Position numbers and translations under genes: made by a program. From an uncultured Chthonomonas sp. (GTDB lineage Bacteria > Armatimonadota > Chthonomonadetes > Chthonomonadales > CAJBBX01): a DNA stretch of 64,000 nt. The notes under the pieces are model-generated. The model made no database searches and was not told the origin of the DNA. It saw only the letters and a program-made list of their open reading frames with translations. Numbering within the stretch: the first letter of the stretch is position 1; each line of letters starts with the position of its first letter. Shown in pieces: positions 18,575-25,972 of the stretch. The stretch lies in contig CAJBBX010000157.1 of the NCBI GenBank assembly GCA_903951425.1, positions 59,990-123,989 on the forward strand. Direction: 5' to 3'.

Positions 18575-19891
18575 ATGATCCTGGCATCTCGCCGGACGAT
18601 CGCCCTCATCGCCGCGCTCTGCGCTGCGGTGGCCCTCTCGTCCCTGGTCCTGGCCCAGCAGCCCGGCCAGGCCGCCCTCGATGCCCAGCTCACCGAACTG
18701 GACCGCGTCATCGAGGCGAACAAGGGCAAGAACCTGCAAAGAACCACCGAGGCGATGTTCGAGCGCGCCAAGATCCTTGAGCGGCAGAACGCCAAGGAGG
18801 ATGTCCGGCGCACGTACGATGAGATCGTCCGAGAGAACAGAGGCAAGGACAACGAGCAGGCAGCCGAGGCCCTCTACCGGCAGGGCGCCTTCACGCTGGA
18901 GGCCCGAGGCGAGACCGAGACCGGCAGGCGTGCCGCGATGGATGCCGCGCATACGACGTGGAAACAGCTTCGCGACGACTTCGCCGAGACGACCGCCGGG
19001 CGCAGGCTGGTCTCACCCGGTGCCGACTTCCCTGATGGGGCGCTCAAGCACGTGGAGAACCTGATCGACCGCCGCAACAGCGCCGACTGGAAGTATCAGG
19101 TCATGGACGCCATGGTGCGGCTCACGGGCAAGAACCCATCGTACAGCTATGCCCTGGCGCTGATCCTGCTGGCCGTGCTGGTTAAGGTCCTCCTCCTGCC
19201 GCTGACCAAGAAGCAGTATGCCTCCATGCGCGAGATGCAGCGCATGCAGCCGTTGATCAAAGAGCTCCAGAAGAAGTACAAGCAGCAGGAGCTGAGCCAG
19301 AAGACGATGGAGCTGTACAAGGAGCATGGCGTCAACCCGTTTGGCGGATGCCTGCCGGCCGTCGTGCAGATCCCGTTCCTGATCGTGATCTTTAACGCCA
19401 TCCGCGAGTATGAGATCGCGTTCGGCGCGGGGCACTTCCTCTGGATCGGCAGCAAGCTGGCCACTCCCGACATCGCCGTCATGGGTTACCAGATCGTGGG
19501 GGCTAATCTGGGCAGGCCGGATATCATCCTGCTCGCGCTCTATGCCGTCACGAACTGGGTCACCATGAAGATGACCCCTGCCAGCGACCCGCAGCAGCAG
19601 CAGCAGCAGAACACCATGGCACTGATGACGTCCGTCCTCTTCTTCGTGATGTTTATCCAGTACAAGTGGTCTTCGGCCTTCGTGCTCTACTGGTTCGCGC
19701 TTAACCTGCTCTCGATCTACCAGCAGTACGAGTACATCTACAAGCCGCATAAGGCGCGGCAGAGCGCCGAGGCCGCCGGCGGAGCGCTGGCAGCGGCTGC
19801 TGGATCGGGCGTCGTGATCGAGTCCGACTCCATATCGGCGGGCTCGTCGACCGATAGGCCCCGCGTTCGACCCCGCCGGAAGAAGCGATGA
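18575..19891 (+). CDS. yidC: YidC/Oxa1-family membrane insertase with helical periplasmic domain
   Basis: A 438-residue insertase. It has a cleavable-looking or first TM segment (residues ~7-28), then about 110 residues of amphipathic helix pairs (RAKILERQN, ALYRQGAF, repeats resembling TPR) in place of the large beta-domain of proteobacterial YidC. The conserved insertase core follows from ~190: ALALILLAVLVKVLLLPLTKKQ, a long KEL-rich cytoplasmic hairpin, NPFGGCLPAVVQIPFLIVIF and two or three more TM segments. The tail is basic (RPRRKKR), as is typical. It inserts inner-membrane proteins. The periplasmic helical domain is the odd part. Confidence 0.93.
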   Translation: MILASRRTIALIAALCAAVALSSLVLAQQPGQAALDAQLTELDRVIEANKGKNLQRTTEAMFERAKILERQNAKEDVRRTYDEIVRENRGKDNEQAAEALYRQGAFTLEARGETETGRRAAMDAAHTTWKQLRDDFAETTAGRRLVSPGADFPDGALKHVENLIDRRNSADWKYQVMDAMVRLTGKNPSYSYALALILLAVLVKVLLLPLTKKQYASMREMQRMQPLIKELQKKYKQQELSQKTMELYKEHGVNPFGGCLPAVVQIPFLIVIFNAIREYEIAFGAGHFLWIGSKLATPDIAVMGYQIVGANLGRPDIILLALYAVTNWVTMKMTPASDPQQQQQQNTMALMTSVLFFVMFIQYKWSSAFVLYWFALNLLSIYQQYEYIYKPHKARQSAEAAGGALAAAAGSGVVIESDSISAGSSTDRPRVRPRRKKR

Positions 19892-19922
19892 TCGCAGCCC
19901 GGAACCCAAGGAGAAGCAACCC

Positions 19923-20411
19923 ATGAGCGCCGTTTCGCACGACGTCGACTTCAGTGCGTATGCCGCCCCGCTCGAGGCGGTGGTGGCCGAGTTGGACCAG
20001 ATCCTGAAGGTCGCTGAACTGGACCTGGAGCCTGTTGCCCGGGCTTGGAATGAGCCGCACCTCGAAGTGGAACTGGTGGGGCCCGACGCCGCCGGCACCT
20101 TCGGCCGCAGTGGGAAGTACCTCGATGCGCTGCAGTACGTGGCCAATCTGGTGGTTGTCCGCCGCGTCGGCCCCGGTGTGCGCATCATCGTGGATGCCTG
20201 CGGCTACCGCGAGCAGCGCGCGGCCACGCTGACGGAGCTGGCCCTGGAGTTCGCTGCGCAGGTGAAGGAGCGGCAGGAGGAGTGCGAGCTTGACCCGTTG
20301 CCGCCGCATGAGCGACGTATAGTGCACCAGGCAATCTCTGACGATCCTGGCATCCGCACCTACAGCGAAGGGGAAGAGCCCGATCGACGGCTGATCATCG
20401 CCCCCCGGTAA
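19923..20411 (+). CDS. khpB: KhpB/Jag-type RNA-binding protein (KH and R3H domains)
   Basis: A 162-residue cytoplasmic protein, last of the rpmH cluster. It lacks the N-terminal Jag domain. Residues ~35-105 form the KH domain (LEVELVGPDA ... GKYLDALQYVANLVV), and residues ~107-162 the R3H domain (REQRAATLTELAL ... LPPHERRIVHQAI), ending in basic residues. It probably binds RNA and, in other bacteria, influences cell-envelope growth. Gap of 31 bp after yidC with AAGGAGAAG upstream of the ATG. Confidence 0.88.
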   Translation: MSAVSHDVDFSAYAAPLEAVVAELDQILKVAELDLEPVARAWNEPHLEVELVGPDAAGTFGRSGKYLDALQYVANLVVVRRVGPGVRIIVDACGYREQRAATLTELALEFAAQVKERQEECELDPLPPHERRIVHQAISDDPGIRTYSEGEEPDRRLIIAPR

Positions 20412-20441
20412 CGGCCGGCGCCGGATCGCGACGCAAAATAT

Positions 20442-20471
20442 ACGCCCACCCCCGTTGCGGGAGGTGGGCGT
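20442..20471 (+). terminator. Terminator-like hairpin after khpB
   Basis: A 9-bp inverted repeat ACGCCCACC ... GGTGGGCGT with a 12-base spacer that itself contains a short CCCG/CGGG pairing lies 31 bp after the khpB stop. No T-tract follows. It may end the rpmH operon. Confidence 0.55.
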
Positions 20472-20505
20472 CCACCAATCGGTGGCATTCCTTGAAAAGG
20501 AGGAC

Positions 20506-20613
20506 ATGCGCTACTGGACCTTACGGGGTCTGCCCGCAGAGTGTTCCGTCATGCTAAAGAATCGGTCCGCTTCCGCACCGCATGCCTCCGATCCCCGCCG
20601 ACGCTGGAGGTGA
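20506..20613 (+). CDS. Possible short leader reading frame upstream of the thioesterase
   Basis: A 35-codon frame starting MRYWTLRGLP and ending TGA at 20613. A strong AAGGAGG lies at 20497-20503, but only 2 bases from the ATG, which is tight. Its stop overlaps the GGAGGTGA that serves the thioesterase TTG at 20618, so it could couple translation. No family match is evident; it may equally be a chance frame. Confidence 0.2.
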   Translation: MRYWTLRGLPAECSVMLKNRSASAPHASDPRRRWR

Positions 20614-20617
20614 CGCC

Positions 20618-21100
20618 TTGGCCTTCCTCCCCAACTCAGAGCGCTGCTTCGTCTGCGGCAGTGGCAACCCCTGCGGCCTCCACGTCCGGTTTCAGACCGA
20701 CGGCCAGACCGTTTGGACCACCCTCCGCGTCACAGAGTCGCATATGGGCTACCGGGGCATCGTCCACGGAGGCGTTCTGACGGCCCTGCTCGACGAGACC
20801 ATGGGCTGGGCGCCCGCCGTGGTCATGAAGCGGCTGGTGATGGCCGTCGAACTGAAACTTGAGTTCCGCAAGTCCGTCCCGGTGGGCGAGGAGATCACCG
20901 TGCGCGGCTGGGTGACCGACGCAAGCCGCCGCATCTGGGAGGGCGCCGGAGAGATCTGCGGCACCGACGGCACGCTCTACGTGCGGGGCCGGGGCCGCTT
21001 CTCGCCGCTCAAGCCGGACCAGGCCGCCGAAGTGCTCGGCTACTTGGAGTTCCAGGACGACACGCTTCCGCCGTCCGCACTGGCGCCGGAGCAGCAGTAG
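20618..21100 (+). CDS. Hotdog-fold PaaI-type thioesterase
   Basis: A 160-residue acyl-CoA thioesterase-like protein. The hotdog core is recognisable: CFVCGSGNPCGLHV near the N-terminus, GIVHGGVLTALLDETMGW (the HGG helix with the catalytic-position Asp/Glu region) and MAVELKLEFRKSVPVGEEI. The start is taken as TTG at 20618 because GGAGGTGA sits 7 bases before it; an in-frame ATG at 20582 has no ribosome site and would add 12 residues. It stops 2 bases before the polymerase ATG, so the two genes form one transcription unit. Substrate unknown. Confidence 0.85.
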   Translation: MAFLPNSERCFVCGSGNPCGLHVRFQTDGQTVWTTLRVTESHMGYRGIVHGGVLTALLDETMGWAPAVVMKRLVMAVELKLEFRKSVPVGEEITVRGWVTDASRRIWEGAGEICGTDGTLYVRGRGRFSPLKPDQAAEVLGYLEFQDDTLPPSALAPEQQ

Positions 21101-21102
21101 CG

Positions 21103-23328
21103 ATGCCCACCCGGCGCCATGACCTCTTCGCGGGCTCCCTCTTCGACGACCCGCGTGACGCCGCAGAGGACGGCGCCGCGCCCGAGGCCGCGAGGATTCT
21201 GTTCGGCGCCGACGAGACGCGGCGGATCGTAGCCGCCGAGGCCGACGACGAAGGTCTGACGCTCTGGCGCCGCATGGGCGACGACCGCGTGGTGGTGGAG
21301 CGCGCCCCGAGCCGGCCCTGGCTTCTGCTGGCCGCGCCTGCGGCGGGCATGGCCGTGTCACGCGAACTGGAGGGCGGCCACTACCGACTGCTCTGCGAGT
21401 TTCACTCCCGCGAGGCCCAGCGCGTTGCCCGCCTCTACCTCCGCGACAGGCAGGTCGAACACGCCGCCTACGTCAGCCCCACCAAGGCCGCCCTGGTCGC
21501 CGCGGGCCGCACACTCTTCAAGGGCATGGCCATGGCCGAAGTGCGCCGGATGCAGATCGACATCGAGACGCAGGGCCTCTCCGGTGACGCCCCCGACTCA
21601 CGCGTCCTCTGCATCGCCGTGGGCGACAACCGCGGCCTTGAGGATGTGCTGGTGGGCGACGAGACGGACATCCTCGGCCGCCTTGCCGCGCTGGTGGCCG
21701 AGCGCGACCCTGATGTGATCGAGGGCCACAACATCCTCGGCTTCGACATCCCCTTCCTGTTGGCCCGCGCACGGGCCAATCGCGCGCGTCTTGCGCTGGG
21801 CCGCGACGGTTCCGAGCCCGTGCCCGGCATGGAGCGCAATCTGGCGCTGGGCGGCGCTTCGCGGCCGTTCCGGCCGATCTACGTCTACGGTCGCCACGTC
21901 GTCGATACCTACCTGGCCGTGCAGCAGTTCGACGCCGCCCGCGGGGAGTTGGCCGGCTACGGGCTCAAGGAGGCGGCGCGGGCGTATGGCATCGCCGAGC
22001 CCAATCGCATCGAACTGGACCGCGCCACGCTGGCCGAGACCTACCGCACCGACCCTGCGCGCGTGCTGGAGTACGCCGCACAGGACATCCGTGAAACGCA
22101 ACGACTGGCTGAGCTGACCCTGGCCACCCAGTTCTACCAGGCCCAGATGGTGCCGGACAGCTACGCGGCGGTGGCGGTGACCGGCAGCGGCGAGAAGATC
22201 AACGCGATCTTCGTGCGCGCCTACCTCGACGCCGGCCGGGGTCTGCCTCGGAGCCGGGGCGCGACGGACAATCAGGGCGGCCATGTGGAGACGCGCATCA
22301 CCGGCGTGGTGCAACGCGTGGTCAAGGCCGATGTGGAGAGCCTCTACCCGAGCCTGATGCTGAAGCACGGCATCCACCCGGAGAGCGACTGCCTGGGCGT
22401 CTTCCTGCCCGCGCTGGCCGAGTTGACGCGCCGCCGACTGGAGGCGAAGGCCCGCGTCAAGACCTGCCCCATAGCCGAGAGGCACTACTGGGAAGGCCTC
22501 CAGGGCTCGTTCAAGGTGCTGATCAACTCCTTCTACGGCTACCTCGGCGCGCCCACGTTCTACTTCAACGATCCGGTGCAAGCGGGGAACGTCACCCGCC
22601 TGGGACGGGAACTGGTGCTGAAGGTAGCGGGTCAGTTGGATGCCGACGGAGCGAAGATCATCGAGATCGACACCGACGGCGTTTACTTCGTGCCTCCGGC
22701 GGACGTCGAGGGCGAGGAGGCCGAGCGCGCCTATGTGGGCCGCCTGGACAATACGCTTCCGGAGGGGATCCGGTTGGCGTTCGACGGTCGGTACCGAGCC
22801 ATGGTCAGCCTGAAGCCCAAGAACTACGTGCTTCAGGGCTACGACGGCAAGCGCATACTCAAGGGCGCCTCGCTGCGGTCCCGGGCAGACGAGCCCTTCG
22901 GTCGCGAGTTCCTGGAGCGGTCCATCGACCTGCTCATCGAGGGCGATACGGCGGGCTTCGCCGCGCTCTACGACGCTACGGCCGCGAGGCTGCGCGACCA
23001 CCGCGTGCCCATCGCGCAGTTGGCCCGCCGCGAGCGGATCACCGGAAAGACCTTCAGTAGCTCCGCCAAGCAGCGCACGGCGGCTCTGGTCCAGGGCGTG
23101 GCCGTGGGCGAGTACGTCTACGTCTACGAGCGCTCTGACGGCAGGCTCGGCCTCATGGAGGAGTTCACGCCTGGCTCCGAGAGCCCGCTGGCCTACATGG
23201 AGAAGCTCCACAAGTTCGCGTGCAGGCTCCGCGAGGCCGTTGGGCCGGGGTTCGACGACCTGATCCCGCGCCCGAGCCGCGCCGGGGTAGTGCGGCAGCC
23301 CCGGCTGGACCTGTTCGGCGACGATTAG
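21103..23328 (+). CDS. Family B DNA polymerase with 3'-5' exonuclease
   Basis: A 741-residue DNA polymerase of family B. The exonuclease motifs are in order: Exo I DIET (D153, E155), Exo II GHNILGFDIPFL, Exo III YAAQDIRET. The polymerase motifs follow: A with KADVESLYPS (D410), B with KVLINSFYGYLG (K471, N475), and C with IDTDG (D523, D525). All catalytic residues are intact, so it should be active and proofreading. It is compact compared with E. coli Pol II and archaeal-like in layout. Its first 140 residues are a divergent N-terminal domain. It starts 2 bp after the thioesterase stop. It may serve repair or translesion synthesis; the replicative enzyme is presumably a DnaE elsewhere. Confidence 0.93.
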   Translation: MPTRRHDLFAGSLFDDPRDAAEDGAAPEAARILFGADETRRIVAAEADDEGLTLWRRMGDDRVVVERAPSRPWLLLAAPAAGMAVSRELEGGHYRLLCEFHSREAQRVARLYLRDRQVEHAAYVSPTKAALVAAGRTLFKGMAMAEVRRMQIDIETQGLSGDAPDSRVLCIAVGDNRGLEDVLVGDETDILGRLAALVAERDPDVIEGHNILGFDIPFLLARARANRARLALGRDGSEPVPGMERNLALGGASRPFRPIYVYGRHVVDTYLAVQQFDAARGELAGYGLKEAARAYGIAEPNRIELDRATLAETYRTDPARVLEYAAQDIRETQRLAELTLATQFYQAQMVPDSYAAVAVTGSGEKINAIFVRAYLDAGRGLPRSRGATDNQGGHVETRITGVVQRVVKADVESLYPSLMLKHGIHPESDCLGVFLPALAELTRRRLEAKARVKTCPIAERHYWEGLQGSFKVLINSFYGYLGAPTFYFNDPVQAGNVTRLGRELVLKVAGQLDADGAKIIEIDTDGVYFVPPADVEGEEAERAYVGRLDNTLPEGIRLAFDGRYRAMVSLKPKNYVLQGYDGKRILKGASLRSRADEPFGREFLERSIDLLIEGDTAGFAALYDATAARLRDHRVPIAQLARRERITGKTFSSSAKQRTAALVQGVAVGEYVYVYERSDGRLGLMEEFTPGSESPLAYMEKLHKFACRLREAVGPGFDDLIPRPSRAGVVRQPRLDLFGDD

Positions 23329-23332
23329 CCGC

Positions 23333-24250
23333 TCAGAGCGCGGGCTGCACCGCCCCGATGATCTCCTGGACCGACGCGGCGCCCGTCTGGCTCAGGTACT
23401 GCTCAATTCCATCGACGATCTCCACCGCCGCCATGGGGTTGACGAAGTTGGCCGTGCCGATCGCCACCGCGGACGCGCCCGCCAGCATGAACTCCACGGC
23501 GTCTGTCGCGTTCATGATGCCGCCCATGCCCAGTATGGGCGCCTTTGCGGCTTGCGCCACCCGCCATACGGCCAGGAGGGCCAGCGGCTTGATGCAGGGC
23601 CCTGAGAGCCCTGCCTGCCGGTTGGCGATCTTGAACTTGCGCGTGCGGGTGTCGATGGCCGTGCCCACGTAGGTGTTCACCAGCGAGAGGGCGTCGGCGC
23701 CGGCATCCACGGCGGACCGCGCGATGTCGGCGATGCGCGTGACGTTGGGCGTGAGCTTGGCGATCATGGGCAGCGTGGTGGCTGCACGCACCGCGCCGAT
23801 GACCTGTGCCGTCAGCGCCGGGTCCACGCCGAACTCCAGCCCGCCGCAGGCCTGATTCGGGCAGGAGACGTTCACTTCCAGCGCCGCCACGCCCGCTTGG
23901 CCGTCGAGGCGTTCCGCCAGCGTGACGAAGTCCTCGATCCGGTCCGCAGCGATGTTCACGATGATCGCCGTGTCGAACTGCCGCAGGTAGGGCAGCTTCT
24001 CGGCCAGGAAGGCCTCGAGCCCGGGGTTTTGCAGCCCGATGGCGTTCAGCATTCCGGAGGCGGTCTCGGTGGTCCGGGGCATGGGGTTGCCGCGCCGGGG
24101 TAGGACCGTAACGGCCTTGGTGGTGAGGCCCCCCAAGCGGCTCAGGTCGTAGAAGTCGGCCCACTCCGAGCCGAAGCCGAATGTGCCCGACGCCGTAACG
24201 ACCGGGTTCTTCAGACGCAGCGGACCCAGGCTTGTGGTCAGGTCAGGCAT
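23333..24250 (-). CDS. pyrD: Dihydroorotate dehydrogenase B, catalytic subunit
   Basis: A 305-residue FMN-dependent TIM-barrel enzyme of pyrimidine synthesis. NPVVTASGTFGFG is the N-terminal signature, NVSCPN holds the class 1B catalytic Cys, and the FMN loop ILGMGGIMNATDAVEFMLAGASAVAIGTA is complete. Being class 1B, it needs the PyrK iron-sulfur/FAD subunit, encoded two genes upstream in the same operon. Its ATG (24250) overlaps the stop of the nitrilase gene by 8 bases. It is convergent with the polymerase gene 4 bp away. Confidence 0.95.
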   Translation of the reverse strand: MPDLTTSLGPLRLKNPVVTASGTFGFGSEWADFYDLSRLGGLTTKAVTVLPRRGNPMPRTTETASGMLNAIGLQNPGLEAFLAEKLPYLRQFDTAIIVNIAADRIEDFVTLAERLDGQAGVAALEVNVSCPNQACGGLEFGVDPALTAQVIGAVRAATTLPMIAKLTPNVTRIADIARSAVDAGADALSLVNTYVGTAIDTRTRKFKIANRQAGLSGPCIKPLALLAVWRVAQAAKAPILGMGGIMNATDAVEFMLAGASAVAIGTANFVNPMAAVEIVDGIEQYLSQTGAASVQEIIGAVQPAL

Positions 24251-25082
24251 TGGCGGGGGCCCCCAGCAGGCCGTAGAGCTCCGGGCGTCGATCTCCAACG
24301 GGGTCCTGCTCCCACTCGCCGGGCTCGATCACGATGCGCTTCCGGCGCGCCTCGGCGGGGTCGATCTGCGCGAACAGGATCGTCTCCTCCTCGCCGTCGG
24401 CCTCGGCCAACACGCGCCCTGTGGCGTCCACGATCTGGCTCCGGCCGATGAACTGCCGTCCGCGCTCCACGCCCACGCGGTCGGCCGCCACCACGAAGAC
24501 GCGGTTCTCCCGCGCTCGCGCCCGCAGCACGAAGTCCGGCGTGCTCTCGGCGCCTGCGGGCCAGTTGGTGGGCACGGCCAAGACGTCCATTCCCTGCAGC
24601 GCCAGCACGCGGGCCGGCTCCGGGAAGCGTACATCGTAGCAGATCAGGCAACCCAGCGAGCCCCACGCCGCCTCGAAGGTCGGGAGGCGGTCGCCCTTGC
24701 TGAGGAAGCGATCGACGCCCAGCGTCGGCAGGTGCGTCTTGCGGTAGGTCGCGACCTCGCCGGATGGCATGGCGACGCAGGCCGAGTTGTAGACCTGCTC
24801 GCCCGGAGCGGCCTCGAGGTAACCCAGCACCCCCGTGACGCCCAGTTCGGCGCAACGCGCCGCGAAGCGCTGCAGCGGCTCGGCGTCCTGCGCCAGTGCG
24901 TGGGGCGCGGCCTCATCCCGCGACGCGAAGCAGTAGCCCGAGAGCGCCGCTTCCGGCAGCACGATCAGTGCGGCGCCCAGGGAGGCCGCCCGCTCCAGCC
25001 ACGCTAACGCACGTTCGAAGTTGCCGGACACATCGCAGATTCGTATGTCCATCTGAACCGCTGCGACTGTGATGACGCTCAC
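24243..25082 (-). CDS. Carbon-nitrogen hydrolase (nitrilase superfamily)
   Basis: A 279-residue amidase-type hydrolase with the full Glu-Lys-Cys triad: E44 in LPEAAL, K115 in YRKTHLP and C148 in LICYDVRFPE. ARARENRVFVVAADRVG and FIGRSQIVDATGRVLAEA are the usual downstream motifs. Substrate is not determinable by eye. The operon position between pyrK and pyrD suggests a carbamoyl or ureido compound, or a deaminated glutamine derivative (omega-amidase type), but this is inference. GTG start overlaps the pyrK stop as GTGA. Confidence 0.88.
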   Translation of the reverse strand: MSVITVAAVQMDIRICDVSGNFERALAWLERAASLGAALIVLPEAALSGYCFASRDEAAPHALAQDAEPLQRFAARCAELGVTGVLGYLEAAPGEQVYNSACVAMPSGEVATYRKTHLPTLGVDRFLSKGDRLPTFEAAWGSLGCLICYDVRFPEPARVLALQGMDVLAVPTNWPAGAESTPDFVLRARARENRVFVVAADRVGVERGRQFIGRSQIVDATGRVLAEADGEEETILFAQIDPAEARRKRIVIEPGEWEQDPVGDRRPELYGLLGAPANA

Positions 25083-25885
25083 CAGATCACCTCCGCGGCG
25101 TCGAAGATCGGCCCCTCGTGGCAGGACCGAACCAGCGTGTAGCCCTCCGGCTCCGCATCATTGCGTAGCTTGATGATGCAGCCCATGCAGACGCCCAGAC
25201 CGCAGGGCATGACGGTCTCCAGCGAAACGCGGCAGGAGACGCCCGCCTCGACGCAGAGCGAAGCCACGGCCCGCAGCATGGGGGTAGGACCGCAGGCGTA
25301 GACCGCGCAGCCGCCACTGGCGGCGATCTGGTCACTCAGTTCATCAGCTACGGTGCCGCGGCGCCCGGCAGACCCATCGTCGGTCGTTTCGCGGAGTGTC
25401 ACGCCCACCGCGGCGAAGTCGGCTCCGGCTACCAGCAGGTCGCGGCTTCGTGCGCCGTTGATGACGCAAATCGACTCGGGCGCGTGGCCGGCGGCCACCA
25501 TCTCGCGGGCCAAGAAGTAGAGCGGCGGCGCGCCCACGCCACCTGCCACCAGCATGTGGCGCACATCGGGGCGCGGGTCCGGCTCAAAGCTGTTGCCCAG
25601 CGGACCCACAAGGGAGATCGAAGCTCCCACCCTCAAGGCGCTCATGCCGATGGTGAACGCGCCGCGTGCCACGTAGACGATGGCAAGCGTGCCGGCCTCA
25701 GGGTCGGTGCGGAAGACCGAGAATGGACGCCGCATGAGCGGGCTACCTGCGCCCACGTAGAGCGCCTGCAGGAACTGCCCTGGACGGGCGTCGCGGGCGA
25801 TGGCCGGAGCCAGCACCGTCATCTCGAATTGCGCGTCGCCAAGGTCTCGGTGGGACAGGATGGAGGCTGTAAGGGAGTGCCGCAT
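25079..25885 (-). CDS. pyrK: Dihydroorotate dehydrogenase electron-transfer subunit
   Basis: A 268-residue ferredoxin-reductase-type protein that passes electrons from dihydroorotate via FAD and a 2Fe-2S cluster to NAD. It has the FAD-binding RRPFSVF motif, the NAD-binding VAGGVGAPPLYFLAREM and YACGPTPMLRAV segments, and a C-terminal Cys cluster (CGLGVCMGC plus a later Cys before HEGP) for the iron-sulfur centre. The ATG at 25885 fits the family's N-terminus, although no clear ribosome site precedes it. First gene of the pyrK-nitrilase-pyrD operon, divergent from the fucosidase gene. Confidence 0.92.
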   Translation of the reverse strand: MRHSLTASILSHRDLGDAQFEMTVLAPAIARDARPGQFLQALYVGAGSPLMRRPFSVFRTDPEAGTLAIVYVARGAFTIGMSALRVGASISLVGPLGNSFEPDPRPDVRHMLVAGGVGAPPLYFLAREMVAAGHAPESICVINGARSRDLLVAGADFAAVGVTLRETTDDGSAGRRGTVADELSDQIAASGGCAVYACGPTPMLRAVASLCVEAGVSCRVSLETVMPCGLGVCMGCIIKLRNDAEPEGYTLVRSCHEGPIFDAAEVIW

Positions 25886-25972
25886 AGCGGGTAAAGAGTA
25901 CCAGATGGTATGCTTCGGCGGCCCGCAAACAGCGGCGGCGGCGCGGTCGGCGCGCCCGCGTGGAGGTAACGG

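Noticed and set aside
21598..23211. A long minus-strand frame opposite the family B polymerase
   Set aside because: Composition is typical of a shadow frame; all polymerase motifs are on the plus strand.
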